From Alligator mississippiensis (lineage: Eukaryota; Chordata; Crocodylia; Alligatoridae), in the NCBI RefSeq assembly GCF_030867095.1, contig NC_081835.1, positions 45,491,892 through 45,555,891 of the forward strand: 64,000 nt of DNA. The letters run 5' to 3'. Of this stretch, positions 12,086 to 22,330 are shown one piece after another. The position numbers and the translations under genes were made by a program. Below the pieces are notes generated by a model. It worked only from the letters and a program-made list of their open reading frames with translations. It searched no databases and was not told the DNA's origin. How positions within the stretch are numbered: the stretch's first letter is position 1; each line of letters opens with the position of its first letter.

Positions 12086-12726
12086 GGGCATGTCTATATG
12101 TGCAATTAATGTGCCTTAATTTATGGCACAGAAAATTCAAGTATATTAAAATGCACCTGGGTATATATCTGAACATGTGTTCCCAACAGGAGCAGCAGGG
12201 CTGCTCTTGCCCTGCTCTGCCCCCCTGCAGCAGTAAGGGAAAGCTCCAGACTCACCTGGGTGCCAGCCCCAGGCTAGCAGAGGGCACAGGAGCCAGTCCC
12301 AATCACTGTGCCAGCTGCATGACAATCTGGACTGGCCCTAATTGCTGTGTGGGTGGGAGGCAGATGCCCCCAAAGCTGGGACAGTTTTCCCCATGCTGTG
12401 GAGATCAGGGCCAGCCCTGATCACAACACAGCTGGGAATGAACTGCCCTGAAGCTGGGACAGCTCTCCCCAGCCCTACTTCATTCCCCACCCTCACCCAT
12501 GCTGCCTGGGCTGACCAGGAGCAAATTGCTTCCAGTCAGGGTCTACACGTGCACTTTGGCACATTAATTAATGCACCATTTTTCTAGTACCTGTATTTAT
12601 TGATACTAGCAAACAGCGCATTACTAATTTAATGTGCAGTAATTGATGCACATGTGTAGGAAGTGATGCTTTACTATGCATTAGATTAATCTAATGCACA
12701 GTAAAGCACCTTGTGCGGGTGGACCC
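12086..12726. mobile_element. Composite MITE related to the element at 3.9 kb
   Basis: The left arm starts GGGCATGTCTATATGTGC at about 12086. The right arm ends GTGGACCC at 12726. Inside, 12539-12726 is itself bounded by GGGTCTACACGTGC and its imperfect inverse (GTGCGGGTGGACCC). The arms are rich in TTAATGTGC / CAGTA motifs and the core (12190-12530) is GC-rich with repeated AAGCTGGGACAG-like blocks. It may be one roughly 640-bp element or a full arm plus a nested 188-bp copy. No protein is encoded. Confidence 0.5.
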
Positions 12727-13672
12727 ACAGTCTTTTAAATTCATGATTAATGTAGTGCTCACAAAATTAAGAATGAATAGCCTTGGTGTTATCTAAGTAT
12801 TGGCCAGGCAAGTGTCACACAAACTTTGTACAAAAAGCTCTGCCTAGATCTGGATTTCTGTGGATCTATATTTATCCACAATAGGGCTTTGCTATAAGAG
12901 TCCTGGCATCATTTTAATTTATTTTCACTAAAGGGAAGGTTTATTAAGGTTGGGGTTTTTTTTAGTTGGGTATGCATGGATGTACTGTACAAGAGGGACT
13001 GGCATGAGTGTCCTTAAATTCCAAGCAAAATTGTTGCTTTTGAATGCACGGCACTTGACTCAGTGGCCCAGGAAGTCCCTTCCAGTTCTTTGTTCCTTTT
13101 AAATAATAAACATACAATATTGTAAATGAAGTACTCAGTTTCTGACATGTGAATATATTGCTACTTCTCTTAGTTTTATTATTTTGTTCAATGTAATTTG
13201 TCTTCTGTTGTGGTGTTTAGATTCTGAATGAATGTTTTCCTTCATCTCCTCCCCCCCACCCCCCCAAAAAAGAGCCAAAAACCCTAAAATATCTTAAAAC
13301 ACAGTTGGAATAATTTTGTGCTGACTGTCACATTGCAGTCATGCTGCTAGATTAGTATTTGTATTCTTGTAATCTGTCTGATCTGATGGGATCTAAAAGT
13401 ACCTGACCCTTTTTGGACTGACTGAGATGTTTGCATACTTCTAGAGGTATCTTCTTTTCTCTAGAATCAAGGCCTATGGACCTCTTAATTGAAGCTGTCA
13501 GTCAGAAGAAGCATGTGACAGAAGGGTTGTATGACTAGCATGAGATAAATGCAGGCTGGAAGTGGCCTTCAAAAAAAGAATTGCCTTTTTCTCATCTTGA
13601 GAGATCAGGGCTGAGGAGCTCTCAAGGAAAGGGCTTGCTTATAAAGAGCTTTTACTTAAGATACCTCAGAAA
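12727..13672. other. Non-coding flank
   Basis: No gene recognised. A pyrimidine/C-tract lies near 13240-13265. Confidence 0.5.
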
Positions 13673-14409
13673 TGGGGCTGGCCTTAGGGGTGGGCGATGT
13701 GGTCAGGGGGATGCCACACACTCCCCGCACTCAGCAGCATTCTCCCCCCACCCCGTCCTGCCTCTGCTGATCCCTGCCCTAGGCAGGAGGAGCAATGCCC
13801 AGCCTAGCCTGCCCCCACCTCCATCCACTGCTCAGGAGGAGCTGGGCTGGGCAGTGTGGGTGGCAGCAGTGGTGCCTGCCTGCCTGGCACACTATGCCAC
13901 TCTGCTTCCGTGCTGGACTGTGCCCTGCACCCCTACCTCTGCCTGCAGCAGCACTGCTAACTTGGGGGGGAGGGGACTTTCCAGAGCAGTGTATGGGAGG
14001 GTGCCAAAATACAAGTTCAGCCAGTGTGCTTTTTTCCCTAACGCTGGCTGTGCTCAGAAGGAGTGCTTGGAAGAGGTGAAGGAAGTCCTTGGATAAAAGT
14101 TTAAGAAAAGGCCATTTGAGAAATGTTAGAAATAGCCCTGAGGAAAAAATGGAATTTTATAAATGAGGATGGAGTGGATAGATATTTTGTTAGTTAGGGC
14201 CTCCAAGTGAAGGTGTAGATGTTGTTAGCAAGGGGAGGTTCTAGAAAGGTTCTAGCATTCCATGAAACCAAAGCCCAGCAGCTAATTCAGTCTATATTGC
14301 AGCAAATGTGGAGCTTCCAGCAGGAGCTGCACAAATCTGCAGGTGAAGTATAAGAGCTCACTGTGCATGTTTTGCACAGCCACTATACCACCCCTAGGTC
14401 TGCCCCTGT
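13673..14409. mobile_element. Candidate MITE with GGGGC...TAGGGGTGG ends
   Basis: The left end GGGGCTGGCCTTAGGGGTGG (13673) is mirrored imperfectly by CCACCCCTAGGTCTGCCCC ending near 14409. The left half of the interior is GC-rich and the right half is not. No target duplication is evident, so the boundaries are tentative. Frames across 13581-14096 have low-complexity content and are not treated as genes. Confidence 0.35.
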
Positions 14410-16080
14410 TTGTAGCTGAGGAGAGCTCTGGGAATGAGCTATCTAATCTGTAGAAAACTACTTACGCAATTTAAATGTGTAATCTTTAAAGAGTGACAAG
14501 AATTGATAATGTGAACTGTTAAAATAATGTTCAGGATATACAAATGACAAATCTGTCTTTGAAGTGAACTATATTTATTGTATATTTTTGGCCCCCTGTC
14601 CTTTCTTATAATGTTTCATTATATAATCACAGAACAAACATATGCAGTAAAAAGTGTTATGTGTATATCTAAAATTATACTGGTAGAAAAAGTTAACCCT
14701 ACCTCCTCTTCAGAGTTAGAAATAATCTTGAGAGGCAGTAAACACTTACTCTATATGGGCCTAAATGGCTGAGAATGTTTGGAAGTGCTAGGTGTGATCA
14801 GCACTAGAAGCTGTCTGTGTATAGCAGCAATATACTTCTGTGTCACCCACCTTTGTAAAGAAAGTGGCAGCAGGAGAGGACTAGGAAGAGTTTCTGAATG
14901 AAGAAGTGCTGTAGAATGCAGAGGGCACAGAACTGTCCATGGGGCAGGGGTAACCTTTAAAAAAGTTTACAATCAACAAAGGTACTAATTTTTAAAGTAC
15001 AACTGGTATGGATGACAGTAAGAGAAATGAATGACTTCTTATAAATATTAAAGTAAACAAGATTCCTAAAAGCAAGTAGCATCGATATGTAAGAACTACA
15101 ATTTCATGATTTGTCTTTTTTTTAATTATATTCCTACTGAAAAAACTACTTTGGTAAGCTGTGTGAGCTCCTTAGAAAAACAAATAAAATTACTGAAAAA
15201 AATGCATGCTTAGATTTGTGTAGAGTAAGGTTTGATAAAATAACTTGAAATCAAACTGTAAGTGCACATGCTTACCTATCAACCTCCAAGTTTGCACCAA
15301 AATGCAAGAAAAAAAGCTGTCAATGCATCATTAATGTTGAAATTTTAATTGCACAAAAGTAGAGGAAAAAAAGAAATCTCAATGAAGGTTTCCACAGCAA
15401 CCTCAGCTATGTAGCTCAATTCAGCAGCTTCTATTCTGTTTCATTACATAATCATAGAACAGGTATGCAGCAAAAGTATTATGTGTAAATCTAAAGTTAT
15501 ATTTTAGGGGAAAAGTGCTATATTACCATAAATTATATATAGTACAATTTATTTACAAAGATTTTCTGGAAGAGTTGTATAAAGAATGTTGTTCTCCTGC
15601 AATATTCTTGGGAAGGTAATTATTGAAGAAACAGCTAAATTATCAGGAAATTAGTGGGATATAAAACTTCACTGCTATTTTACGAAACATTTTGAATGAC
15701 AATTCCTTCAAGTTTGAATTTTCTGCCAGGAATTAAAATCTGATTGCTTTAGATCAGAATAGAAATTGTAGATGAAAGTGAACATTTACTACAAATATAT
15801 GGATAACTACTTTTCTTACTAGCTATGTAAACAATGTCAAGTCCTATTTAGAAGCTTGTCAAATGATTTATAACCTCCAAATTGTAGGATTATACAGCTT
15901 TCAGAACTGCATGTCACATTACCTAATGTGATGTTGTTATGTGGTAAAAGATCTTATTCTAATGCTTAGATAAATGTCCTGATTCTCATTCAATTAAAAT
16001 CTCAACTTTAATATTACAATATTCTGTTAATCATTTTTAAAGAAAGAAGGGTTTGAAGAAAAATGCATTTCACAACTATT
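14410..16080. other. AT-rich flank without recognised gene
   Basis: Long A- and T-rich sequence, no recognised coding or structured element. Confidence 0.5.
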
Positions 16081-18727
16081 GAATCATAGAGAAATAGGGC
16101 TGGAAGAGACCTACGGAGGTCATCTAGTCCAGCCCCTTGCCTGAGGCAGGATCATCCCTATCCAAACCATCCTATACAATCCATACTCTAAACTCTACGT
16201 AAGACTACCATAAACCCTGACACAACATGGACCTATCTCCCTAACCTGCCAGAGGTAAAGCAGGGGAACCATAGCAGCAGATGTCCTGCTTCTATGAAAT
16301 ATTGTCAATATATGCTCAAGAGATTCCAAGTAGATGCCCCCTGCTACTGAGGAAGGCAAAAACCCCAACAGTCCATACAAATTTGACCATGGGGTAAAAT
16401 TCCTTCCTGGCGACCCTGAGCAGAGGGGTATGACCTGCTAGCCAGGAGCTTCCACCTTTGGTCCTAGTGGGAGCACTGACCTACCCCAAAGTCTGGACTC
16501 TTGGCTGTAGCCAACACCCTCTGCTTCTGAGGAAGGCTTAAAAACTCTGTGACACAAGTAGCGGAAAGTGGGAGCAGCGGCAACCAGCAAAGCCCAGAGC
16601 ATGGGAAATAACCAGAGTAGAACACAGGCATAACTATACCTACACATCATCCCCAACCAGTGGCTGCCCAAACTCTTCTTGAACACCTCCAGTGATGGAG
16701 AGTCCACAACTTCCCTATGCGGTCTATTCCACTGCATCACTGTCCTAATAGTTAAGAAGTTTTTCTGAATATCCAATCTAAACTTACTTTACTGCAACTT
16801 CAAGACATTGGCCTACATTCTCCTCTCTGCTGCAAGAAAGAAAAGATGTTTTTCTTTTTTATAGCAGCCCTTCATGTATTCGAAGACTGCTATCATGTTC
16901 TCTTAAACACCTTTTTTGCAAGATGAACATCCCTAGCTCCTTTAGCCTCTCCTCACATGACCTGCTGTCCAAGCCTTTTATTATATTTGTTGCCCGTCAC
17001 TGCACCCTAACTTCTTACAGCTTACAGCACTCCAAATGAGGCCTAACCAGTGCTGAGTAGAGAGGCACTAGCACCTCCTGTGTCTTGCATCTAATCCTTC
17101 CCTTGGTGCATCGCAAAACCACATTCATCTTTTTTGCAGCTGCTCACACTGCAGATTTCATGGATTTCATAGACATTAGGGCCAGAAGGGACCTCGGAAG
17201 ATCATCAAGTCCAGCCCCCTGCCCCAGGGGCAGGAAGTCAGCTGGGGTCATAGGATCCCAGCAAGATAAGCATCCAATTTTCTCTTGAAGGTGTTCAAAG
17301 TAGGTGCTTGAACCCCTTCCAATGGCAGGCTATTCCAGGCCTTGGGGACTCACTCAGACAGTAAAGAAATTCTTCCTTATGTCCAGCCTGAAATGGTCAT
17401 AGAGGAGTTTATAACTGTTCGACCTTCTTGTCCCTTGGGGCTCTGGTGAACAAACGTTCCCCCAGATCCTGGTGGACACCCCTTATAAACTTATAGGTGG
17501 CCACCAGATCGCCCCTGAGCCTGCGCTTTTCCAGGCTGAAGAGTCCCATAGCTCTCAGGCTGTCGTCGTAAGGTCTGTTTTCTTCACCTCTGATCATGTG
17601 CGTGGCTCTTCTCTGGACTTTCTCAAGCTTCTCCACATCCTTTTTGAATTGTGGAGCCCAAAACTGGACTCAGTACTCCAGCTCCGGCCTCACCAAGGCC
17701 AAGTACAATGGGAGAATGACATCTTGGGATTTGCTTGAGAAGCATCTATGGATGCAAGCCAGCGTTTTCCTCACTTTACTAGCCGCAGCATCACATTGAA
17801 AGCTCATGTTCATCTTGTGGTCAATCATGACCCCCAAGTCCCTTTCATCCATAGTGCTAGCCAGCGTAGCACTGCCGAGCCTATAAGGATGCTGCAGGTT
17901 TTTCCTTCTAAGGTGGAGAACCTTGCATTTTTCGGTGTTAAACACCATCAGGTTCTCGTCCGCCCATTTGCTGAGCCTGTCCAGGTCAGCCTGGATTGCC
18001 CTCCTGTCCTCAGGTGTGGATGCTTTACCCCAAAGTTTGGTATCATCGGCGAACTTGGCCAGTCCACTTCTGACTCCAATGTCCACATCATTAATGAAGA
18101 TGTTGAACAGTATAGGCCCAAGGACAGAGTCTTGAGGGACCCCAGTGGTCACAGGGCACCATGACGATTGACTTCCATCAACCACTGCCCTCTGGGTCTG
18201 ACCGCGGAGCCAGTTCGCCAGCCAGTGGATCGTGGTGGACCCAAGGCTGCAGTTGGCCAGTTTTGCCAAGAGATGATCATGAGATACCAGATCAAAGGCT
18301 TTTTTAAAGTTAAGATATACGACATCCATCTCATCTCCCTTGTCCAGGTGATAGGTCACCTGGTCATAAAAGGAAATAAGATTGGTCAAGCAAGACCTAT
18401 CCGCAACAAACCCGTGCTGGCTGTCCCTCAGGATGTTGCCATCGGCCAGTCTGTTAAGAATGGCCTCTTTGACAATCTTTTCTAAGACCTTCCCTGGGAT
18501 AGAGGTCAGGCTGATGGGCCTGTAGTTTGCTGGATCCACTTTCCTCCCTTTCTTGAAGATAGGCTCCACATTGGCCAGATGTGTTCTGAGTCTGTAGTCT
18601 ACCAAGACTTCAAAGTCCTTTTCCATAGTGCTGCCATCCAGCCATGTTACTTATTTTATGTGTGTGTTTTGGATTACTCTCCTGAGGTGTAGTACCTTGC
18701 ATTTGCCCACATTAAACTTACTTTAAT
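16081..18727 (-). mobile_element. CR1 LINE (host copy B), split by another CR1
   Basis: The CR1 3' terminus is at 16081 (GAATCATAGAGAAATAGGGC, read on the + strand). The copy runs to about 17154, is interrupted by a second CR1, and resumes at about 18580-18727. The 3' untranslated part (about 16430-16660) is unusually long and closely matches the + copy at 38.76-38.92 kb, so both belong to one subfamily. The resumed part encodes MEKDFEVLVDYRLRTH, the segment after the polymerase domain. The 5' end is truncated, possibly at the third CR1 that begins at 18728. Confidence 0.85.
17155..18579 (-). mobile_element. CR1 LINE (copy C) inserted in copy B
   Basis: The 3' end at 17155 carries the tail TTTCATGGATTTCATAGAC and the 5' end lies near 18579. 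The minus strand encodes a well preserved part of reverse transcriptase from FKKGRKVDPANYRPISLTS through [20 protein letters not shown] to the FADDTKLWG catalytic box. It continues to the conserved LVRPELEY and, in a neighbouring frame, KLEKVQRRATHMIRGEE. The frame is uninterrupted from 18626 (in the flanking copy B) to 17670. Endonuclease sequence is missing, so the copy is 5'-truncated and inactive. The good preservation and its position inside another CR1 mark it as the younger insertion. Confidence 0.9.
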
Positions 18728-18985
18728 TATCACAGAATCATAAAAAATAGGGTTGGAAGGGACCTCAGGAGGTCATCTAGTCCAGCCCCTGCTCAAAGTA
18801 GGACCATCCCTAACTATATAATCCCAGACAAGGTTTTGTGTAGCTGGGTCTTAAAAACCTCCAAGGATGGAGATTCTTCCACCTCACTGGGTAGCCTGTT
18901 CCAGTGCTTTACTACCCTCCAAGTGAGAATTTTTTTCCTAATATTTAACCTTAACTTCCCTTGTTGCAACTTGAGACTAATTGAA
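18728..18985 (-). mobile_element. Short CR1 3' fragment (copy D)
   Basis: A third CR1 3' end starts near 18730 (TCACAGAATCATAAAAAATA on the + strand, then GGTTGGAAGGGACCTCAGG) and covers about 255 bp of 3' end. It abuts the resumed part of copy B and probably inserted into it. Confidence 0.8.
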
Positions 18986-19621
18986 CTTTCTCACAGTAAT
19001 TTATCCATTAGTGTAAACATGCTTATATTTATTTTCCAGTCTCAGAAAATTACTTGGAAATTTTCATAAAGCTAGTACCCAAGTTAAATGTCTTAGAAGT
19101 TCCATTATGAAAAGTCTCAAGGTCGCAAGATGTAAACACTATCTCAACTGATAAAGCAACTATTCATATATGAGGCACATATAAAGAGAACAAACAACAT
19201 TATTTATTTTCATGTGACCTGAAATATATATTTACATCATAATTAAAATATGTAAATTTAACTTCTGTAACTCCTCTAACATGCTGATGCTTTAAGAGGA
19301 CATGGACCATAAATATTCCTGTGTTGCCTACTGTGTCACATAAGTATTCTGTAATATACAACCATAAATTTATGGGAACCCATATTTTTTAGTTTGAATC
19401 CTATTGTCAGGATGGATGAATTCTGCAAGGACTACTATGAAGCTTTTAGACAATAAAGGCTTTGTCTTCATCTCTACATCCAACATTCTCTTCACTGTTG
19501 GGTAGCTTGATGCTATATTGTATATCTGCTTTATATATGCAATCACCTGGAGCTCCAAATAATTTGGCATACTTTAAGAAGAAATCAGAATGTGAATTAT
19601 TATAGGCGGTGTGGTACATTT

Positions 19622-20470
19622 CAGAGAATCATAGAAAACTGGGGCTGCAAAGGACCTCAGGAGGTCTTCTAGTACGGCTCCCTACTCTTGGCAGGCTCAT
19701 TCCTGACTAAACCATCTCAGTCAAGTATCTGTTTAATCTGCTCTTAAAAACATCCAAGGATGGAGTTTTCACAACCTCTCTGGGTAACCTGTTTCAATGC
19801 TTAACCACTCTCATAGTAAGAAAATTATTTCTAATATCAAACCTAAATTTCCCTTTCTGTACTTTAAGATCCATGTTTCTTCTCCTGTCCCCTGTGGTCA
19901 CAGCAACTATGTAGGTTATCTTCATTCTCCATATAACCATCCTTCAGGTATTTGAAGATTTATCAAAACTCCTCTCAGTCTTCTCTTTTCTGAACTAAAT
20001 AATTCCATTTTTTCAGCTTTTCCTCAGAAGTCATATTTCCCAGATCTCTTATCATTTTGGTTGCTTTGAATTGGATTTTTTTTAATTGGTCCATATCTTT
20101 CTTTAAATGTGGGACCCAAAAGTGGACACATTATTCCAAGTGAGGCCTCACTAGTGCCAAATAGAATGGAAGAATCAATTTGTTTGACTTGCAAGTGACA
20201 TTCCGGTTAATACAGCCCGGTATGCTGTTGGTTTTTTGCAGCAAAGGCACAATGTTGGCTCATATTCAGCTTATGGTCTACTATGACCCCTAGGTCCTTT
20301 TCAACAGAAATGCAGCCTAGCCAGTCATTCCCCAGCCTGTATTTGTGTATGTGATTATTCCATCCTAAGTGCAGAACTTTGTACTTGTTCATATTGAATT
20401 TGATTTATTTTGGATCATTTTTCTGTTTTTCAAGGCCATGCTAAGCCCCACCCTCCAACGTGCCTGTTTA
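19622..20470 (-). mobile_element. CR1 LINE (copy E), older
   Basis: The 3' end at about 19622 (CAGAGAATCATAGAAAACTG, + strand) is followed by the usual CR1 3' region. The segment encoding KYKVLHLGWNNHIHKYRLGN and EKDLGVIVDHKLNMSQHC lies at 20207-20392. Substitutions and frameshifts are frequent. The polymerase box is not present, so the copy is truncated near 20470. Confidence 0.85.
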
Positions 20471-21029
20471 TCTACCTACCTACTATGAAACTATGAATTG
20501 TATTACATGAACACAAGATCTAGCTTGATTTAATACTTAACTTTCTTAGGTGAGGTTCACAGAAATAAATGTAAACACTTTCTCCCCAGTCATAAAAGGG
20601 ATCAGATTTGAATTTAATAATTATTTTTGGTTGTAAGCAAAAACAAATAACCCCCCAATACACATTTAATCTATACACAGATGTAACAACCACGTTTTGC
20701 CCCCTGAGCAGCAGCAGAGCTGTGCTGGCAGCTGGCCTGAAGAACGCTACCAACCCATCCATCCCCACAGATTTTTTCTAGAAATAGGACAAGGAAGTGT
20801 GTAGGTGGGAGTGGGCAAAGGGGGATATTATTACACCAGGGTTCCTGGGCTTGTGCTTTTCCCTCCCAGGAGCCCCAATCCTGGGAGGTGTTTAATCTTG
20901 AGGTTTCAAGGAAAACCAAGGCTACGGCCCTGAACCTCGTGTGGAAGCTCCTGCCTCACCTCAAAGGCTCTTAAACCAGATTGCCAGTGGGATGAATAAA
21001 GAAGTGAGGATCCGAAGGTACCGTGTGAT
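20471..21029. other. Proximal upstream flank of the DOCK3 CpG island
   Basis: No gene or repeat recognised. CpG content rises sharply from about 21000. Confidence 0.5.
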
Positions 21030-21326
21030 GTCTATAAGTCACCACCCCGCGGTGGGGGGGCAGGGGCTGATCCCCAAGGGCTGCCAGCCGCGACAGGCGG
21101 CCTGTGCCAGCCACGTGCTCTTCGTGGGGGGTTTGACGGACGCGACGGACAGGTCGGCCGAGGCCCATGACGGGGCGCCTGCGCAGTGGCCGCGCGCGGC
21201 TCGCCGTCGCCACGGCGACAGGCTCCAGGCTCCTCCCCCGGGCCCCGCCCCGCTGCCTCGCGCCCGCCTCCCCCCGCAGGGCTCGTGCGGTACGGGCCGC
21301 GGGCGCGCGGGAAGGCGGGGAGCGTT

Positions 21327-21338
21327 GGCGCATGCGCA
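21327..21338. promoter_or_regulatory. NRF1-type palindromic site
   Basis: GGCGCATGCGCA differs at the first base from the YGCGCAYGCGCR consensus of nuclear respiratory factor 1. It is about 340 bp upstream of the start codon inside the CpG island. Binding is inferred. Confidence 0.55.
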
Positions 21339-21459
21339 GGAGGCGGCGGTGGGGGCGGCGGCAGCGCGAGTCCTTCGGCGGCGGTGGCAGGAGGCGGCAG
21401 GCGCCGCGGAGCTCCCCAGGCCGTTGGTGGCGGGAGGGCGGGGAGGCGAGAGCTGCCCG

Positions 21460-21618
21460 ATGCGCAGCGTTGAGGCACCGGGGGAGCCCCGCGCCGAGCA
21501 CCCTGCCGCCCCCGCACCGGCCCCGGCCCGCGGGGCGGCCCTGCCCCTGCCCCTGCCCCGGGGGTGGCGCGGAGCAGCGGCCCCGCCGCCCGCAGGAGAA
21601 GCCGCCCCCGCTCCATGA
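21460..21618 (+). other. Candidate upstream ORF in the DOCK3 leader
   Basis: An ATG at 21460 opens a 52-codon frame that closes at TGA 21616-21618, 55 bp before the main start. Another upstream ATG at 21615 opens a frame overlapping the main start out of phase. These matter only if transcription starts upstream of them, which is unknown. GC-rich DNA produces such frames by chance. Confidence 0.25.
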
Positions 21619-21673
21619 GCGGCGCTCGCCCGCGCCGCTCGGCGACGGGGGGACGGCGGCCAGCGGCGGCAGC

Positions 21674-21710
21674 ATGTGGAGCCCGACCGAGGAGGAGAAA
21701 TACGGCGTGG
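21674..21710 (+). CDS. DOCK3: DOCK3, first coding exon (partial gene)
   Basis: The ATG at 21674 has an A at -3 and encodes MWSPTEEEKYGV plus the first base of the next codon. It is followed directly by the splice donor GTAGGT at 21711. Known DOCK3 proteins begin MWTPTEEEKYGVV, while the paralogue DOCK4 begins MWIPTEHEKYGVV. The EEE triplet and the Ser/Thr at position 3 favour DOCK3. DOCK3 (MOCA) is a neuronal atypical guanine-nucleotide exchange factor for Rac1. It has an N-terminal SH3 domain, which these residues lead into, then a lipid-binding DHR1 and a catalytic DHR2 domain, all outside this window. The first exon ends in phase 1, so exon 2 should start by completing a Val codon. The reading frame is also open upstream to 21167, but the family start is the ATG chosen here. 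The CpG island supplies the promoter. Confidence 0.88.
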
Positions 21711-22330
21711 GTAGGTCGGATCCCCCGGTGTCCCGCGGCGACCCCAGCTGCGGCGGCGGGAGTGGGAGTGGGAGTGGGGCGGGGGCGGCGCGGGATGGCA
21801 GCGGCCGTGTCGCTCGCGGGGGGCGGCGGGAGCGAGTGCGGCAGCGCCCCCGCCCAGCGGCAGGTGCGGGCCGAGCGGCCGGTGCCTCCGCGCGGGGGCA
21901 GCGCGGCCTGCGGGCGCCACCTCCCCCTGGGGCCGCGGGCCGGGGCGGGCGGGCGGGCGGCGGCGGCCGGTGCCAGCCCCTCGCTGACAGGGTCGGGAAA
22001 GCCCGAGTGTGCGTGTGCGCTTCCTGCGCCCTCGTGCGGAGGGGTCGGGGGGGCGTCCGGGCCCCACGGACAGGGCCAGACTGCTGGAATAATCAGAAAA
22101 CGAGTCTCTTCGGCCTTAATCTACTTATCCGCACGGTTCCCTCTTCTCCGGCTCGTTTAATCGGCGGTTTAGGATGATCTTGTTTATGTGGATGAGTTGG
22201 GAGAGAGAGGGAGCCGCTGCTGCTGCTGGGCCGTCAGGGGGCGCCGGCGACGCACCTGGTGCGAGTCCCGGGCTCCTTCCAGGAAAGGAGACGAGACGCA
22301 GCGTAGATGCGCGGTAGAGCCTGGTGCTGG

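Larger units (their letters stand above)
21030..22330. promoter_or_regulatory. CpG island promoter of DOCK3
   Basis: Base composition changes abruptly from AT-rich to very GC-rich with dense CpG, strongest at about 21120-22080. The island surrounds the first coding exon. Visible promoter-type motifs are a CACGTG E-box at 21112-21117, a near-consensus NRF1 site at 21327-21338, a related GCGCCTGCGCAG site near 21175-21186, and several GGGCGGG GC boxes (21945-21960). No TATA box is near the exon, which fits a CpG-island promoter with dispersed start sites. The transcription start itself cannot be fixed from sequence. Confidence 0.85.

Noticed and set aside
17409..18626. Reading the CR1 frames as an active reverse-transcriptase gene
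   Set aside because: The frame joins two CR1 copies, lacks the endonuclease and is followed by frame changes; it is a mobile-element remnant.
21032..22177. Long overlapping frames on both strands (up to 342 codons) in the CpG island
   Set aside because: They are Arg/Pro/Gly/Ala-rich, occur in all frames and reflect GC-rich sequence with few stop codons. Only the short DOCK3 exon has family support.
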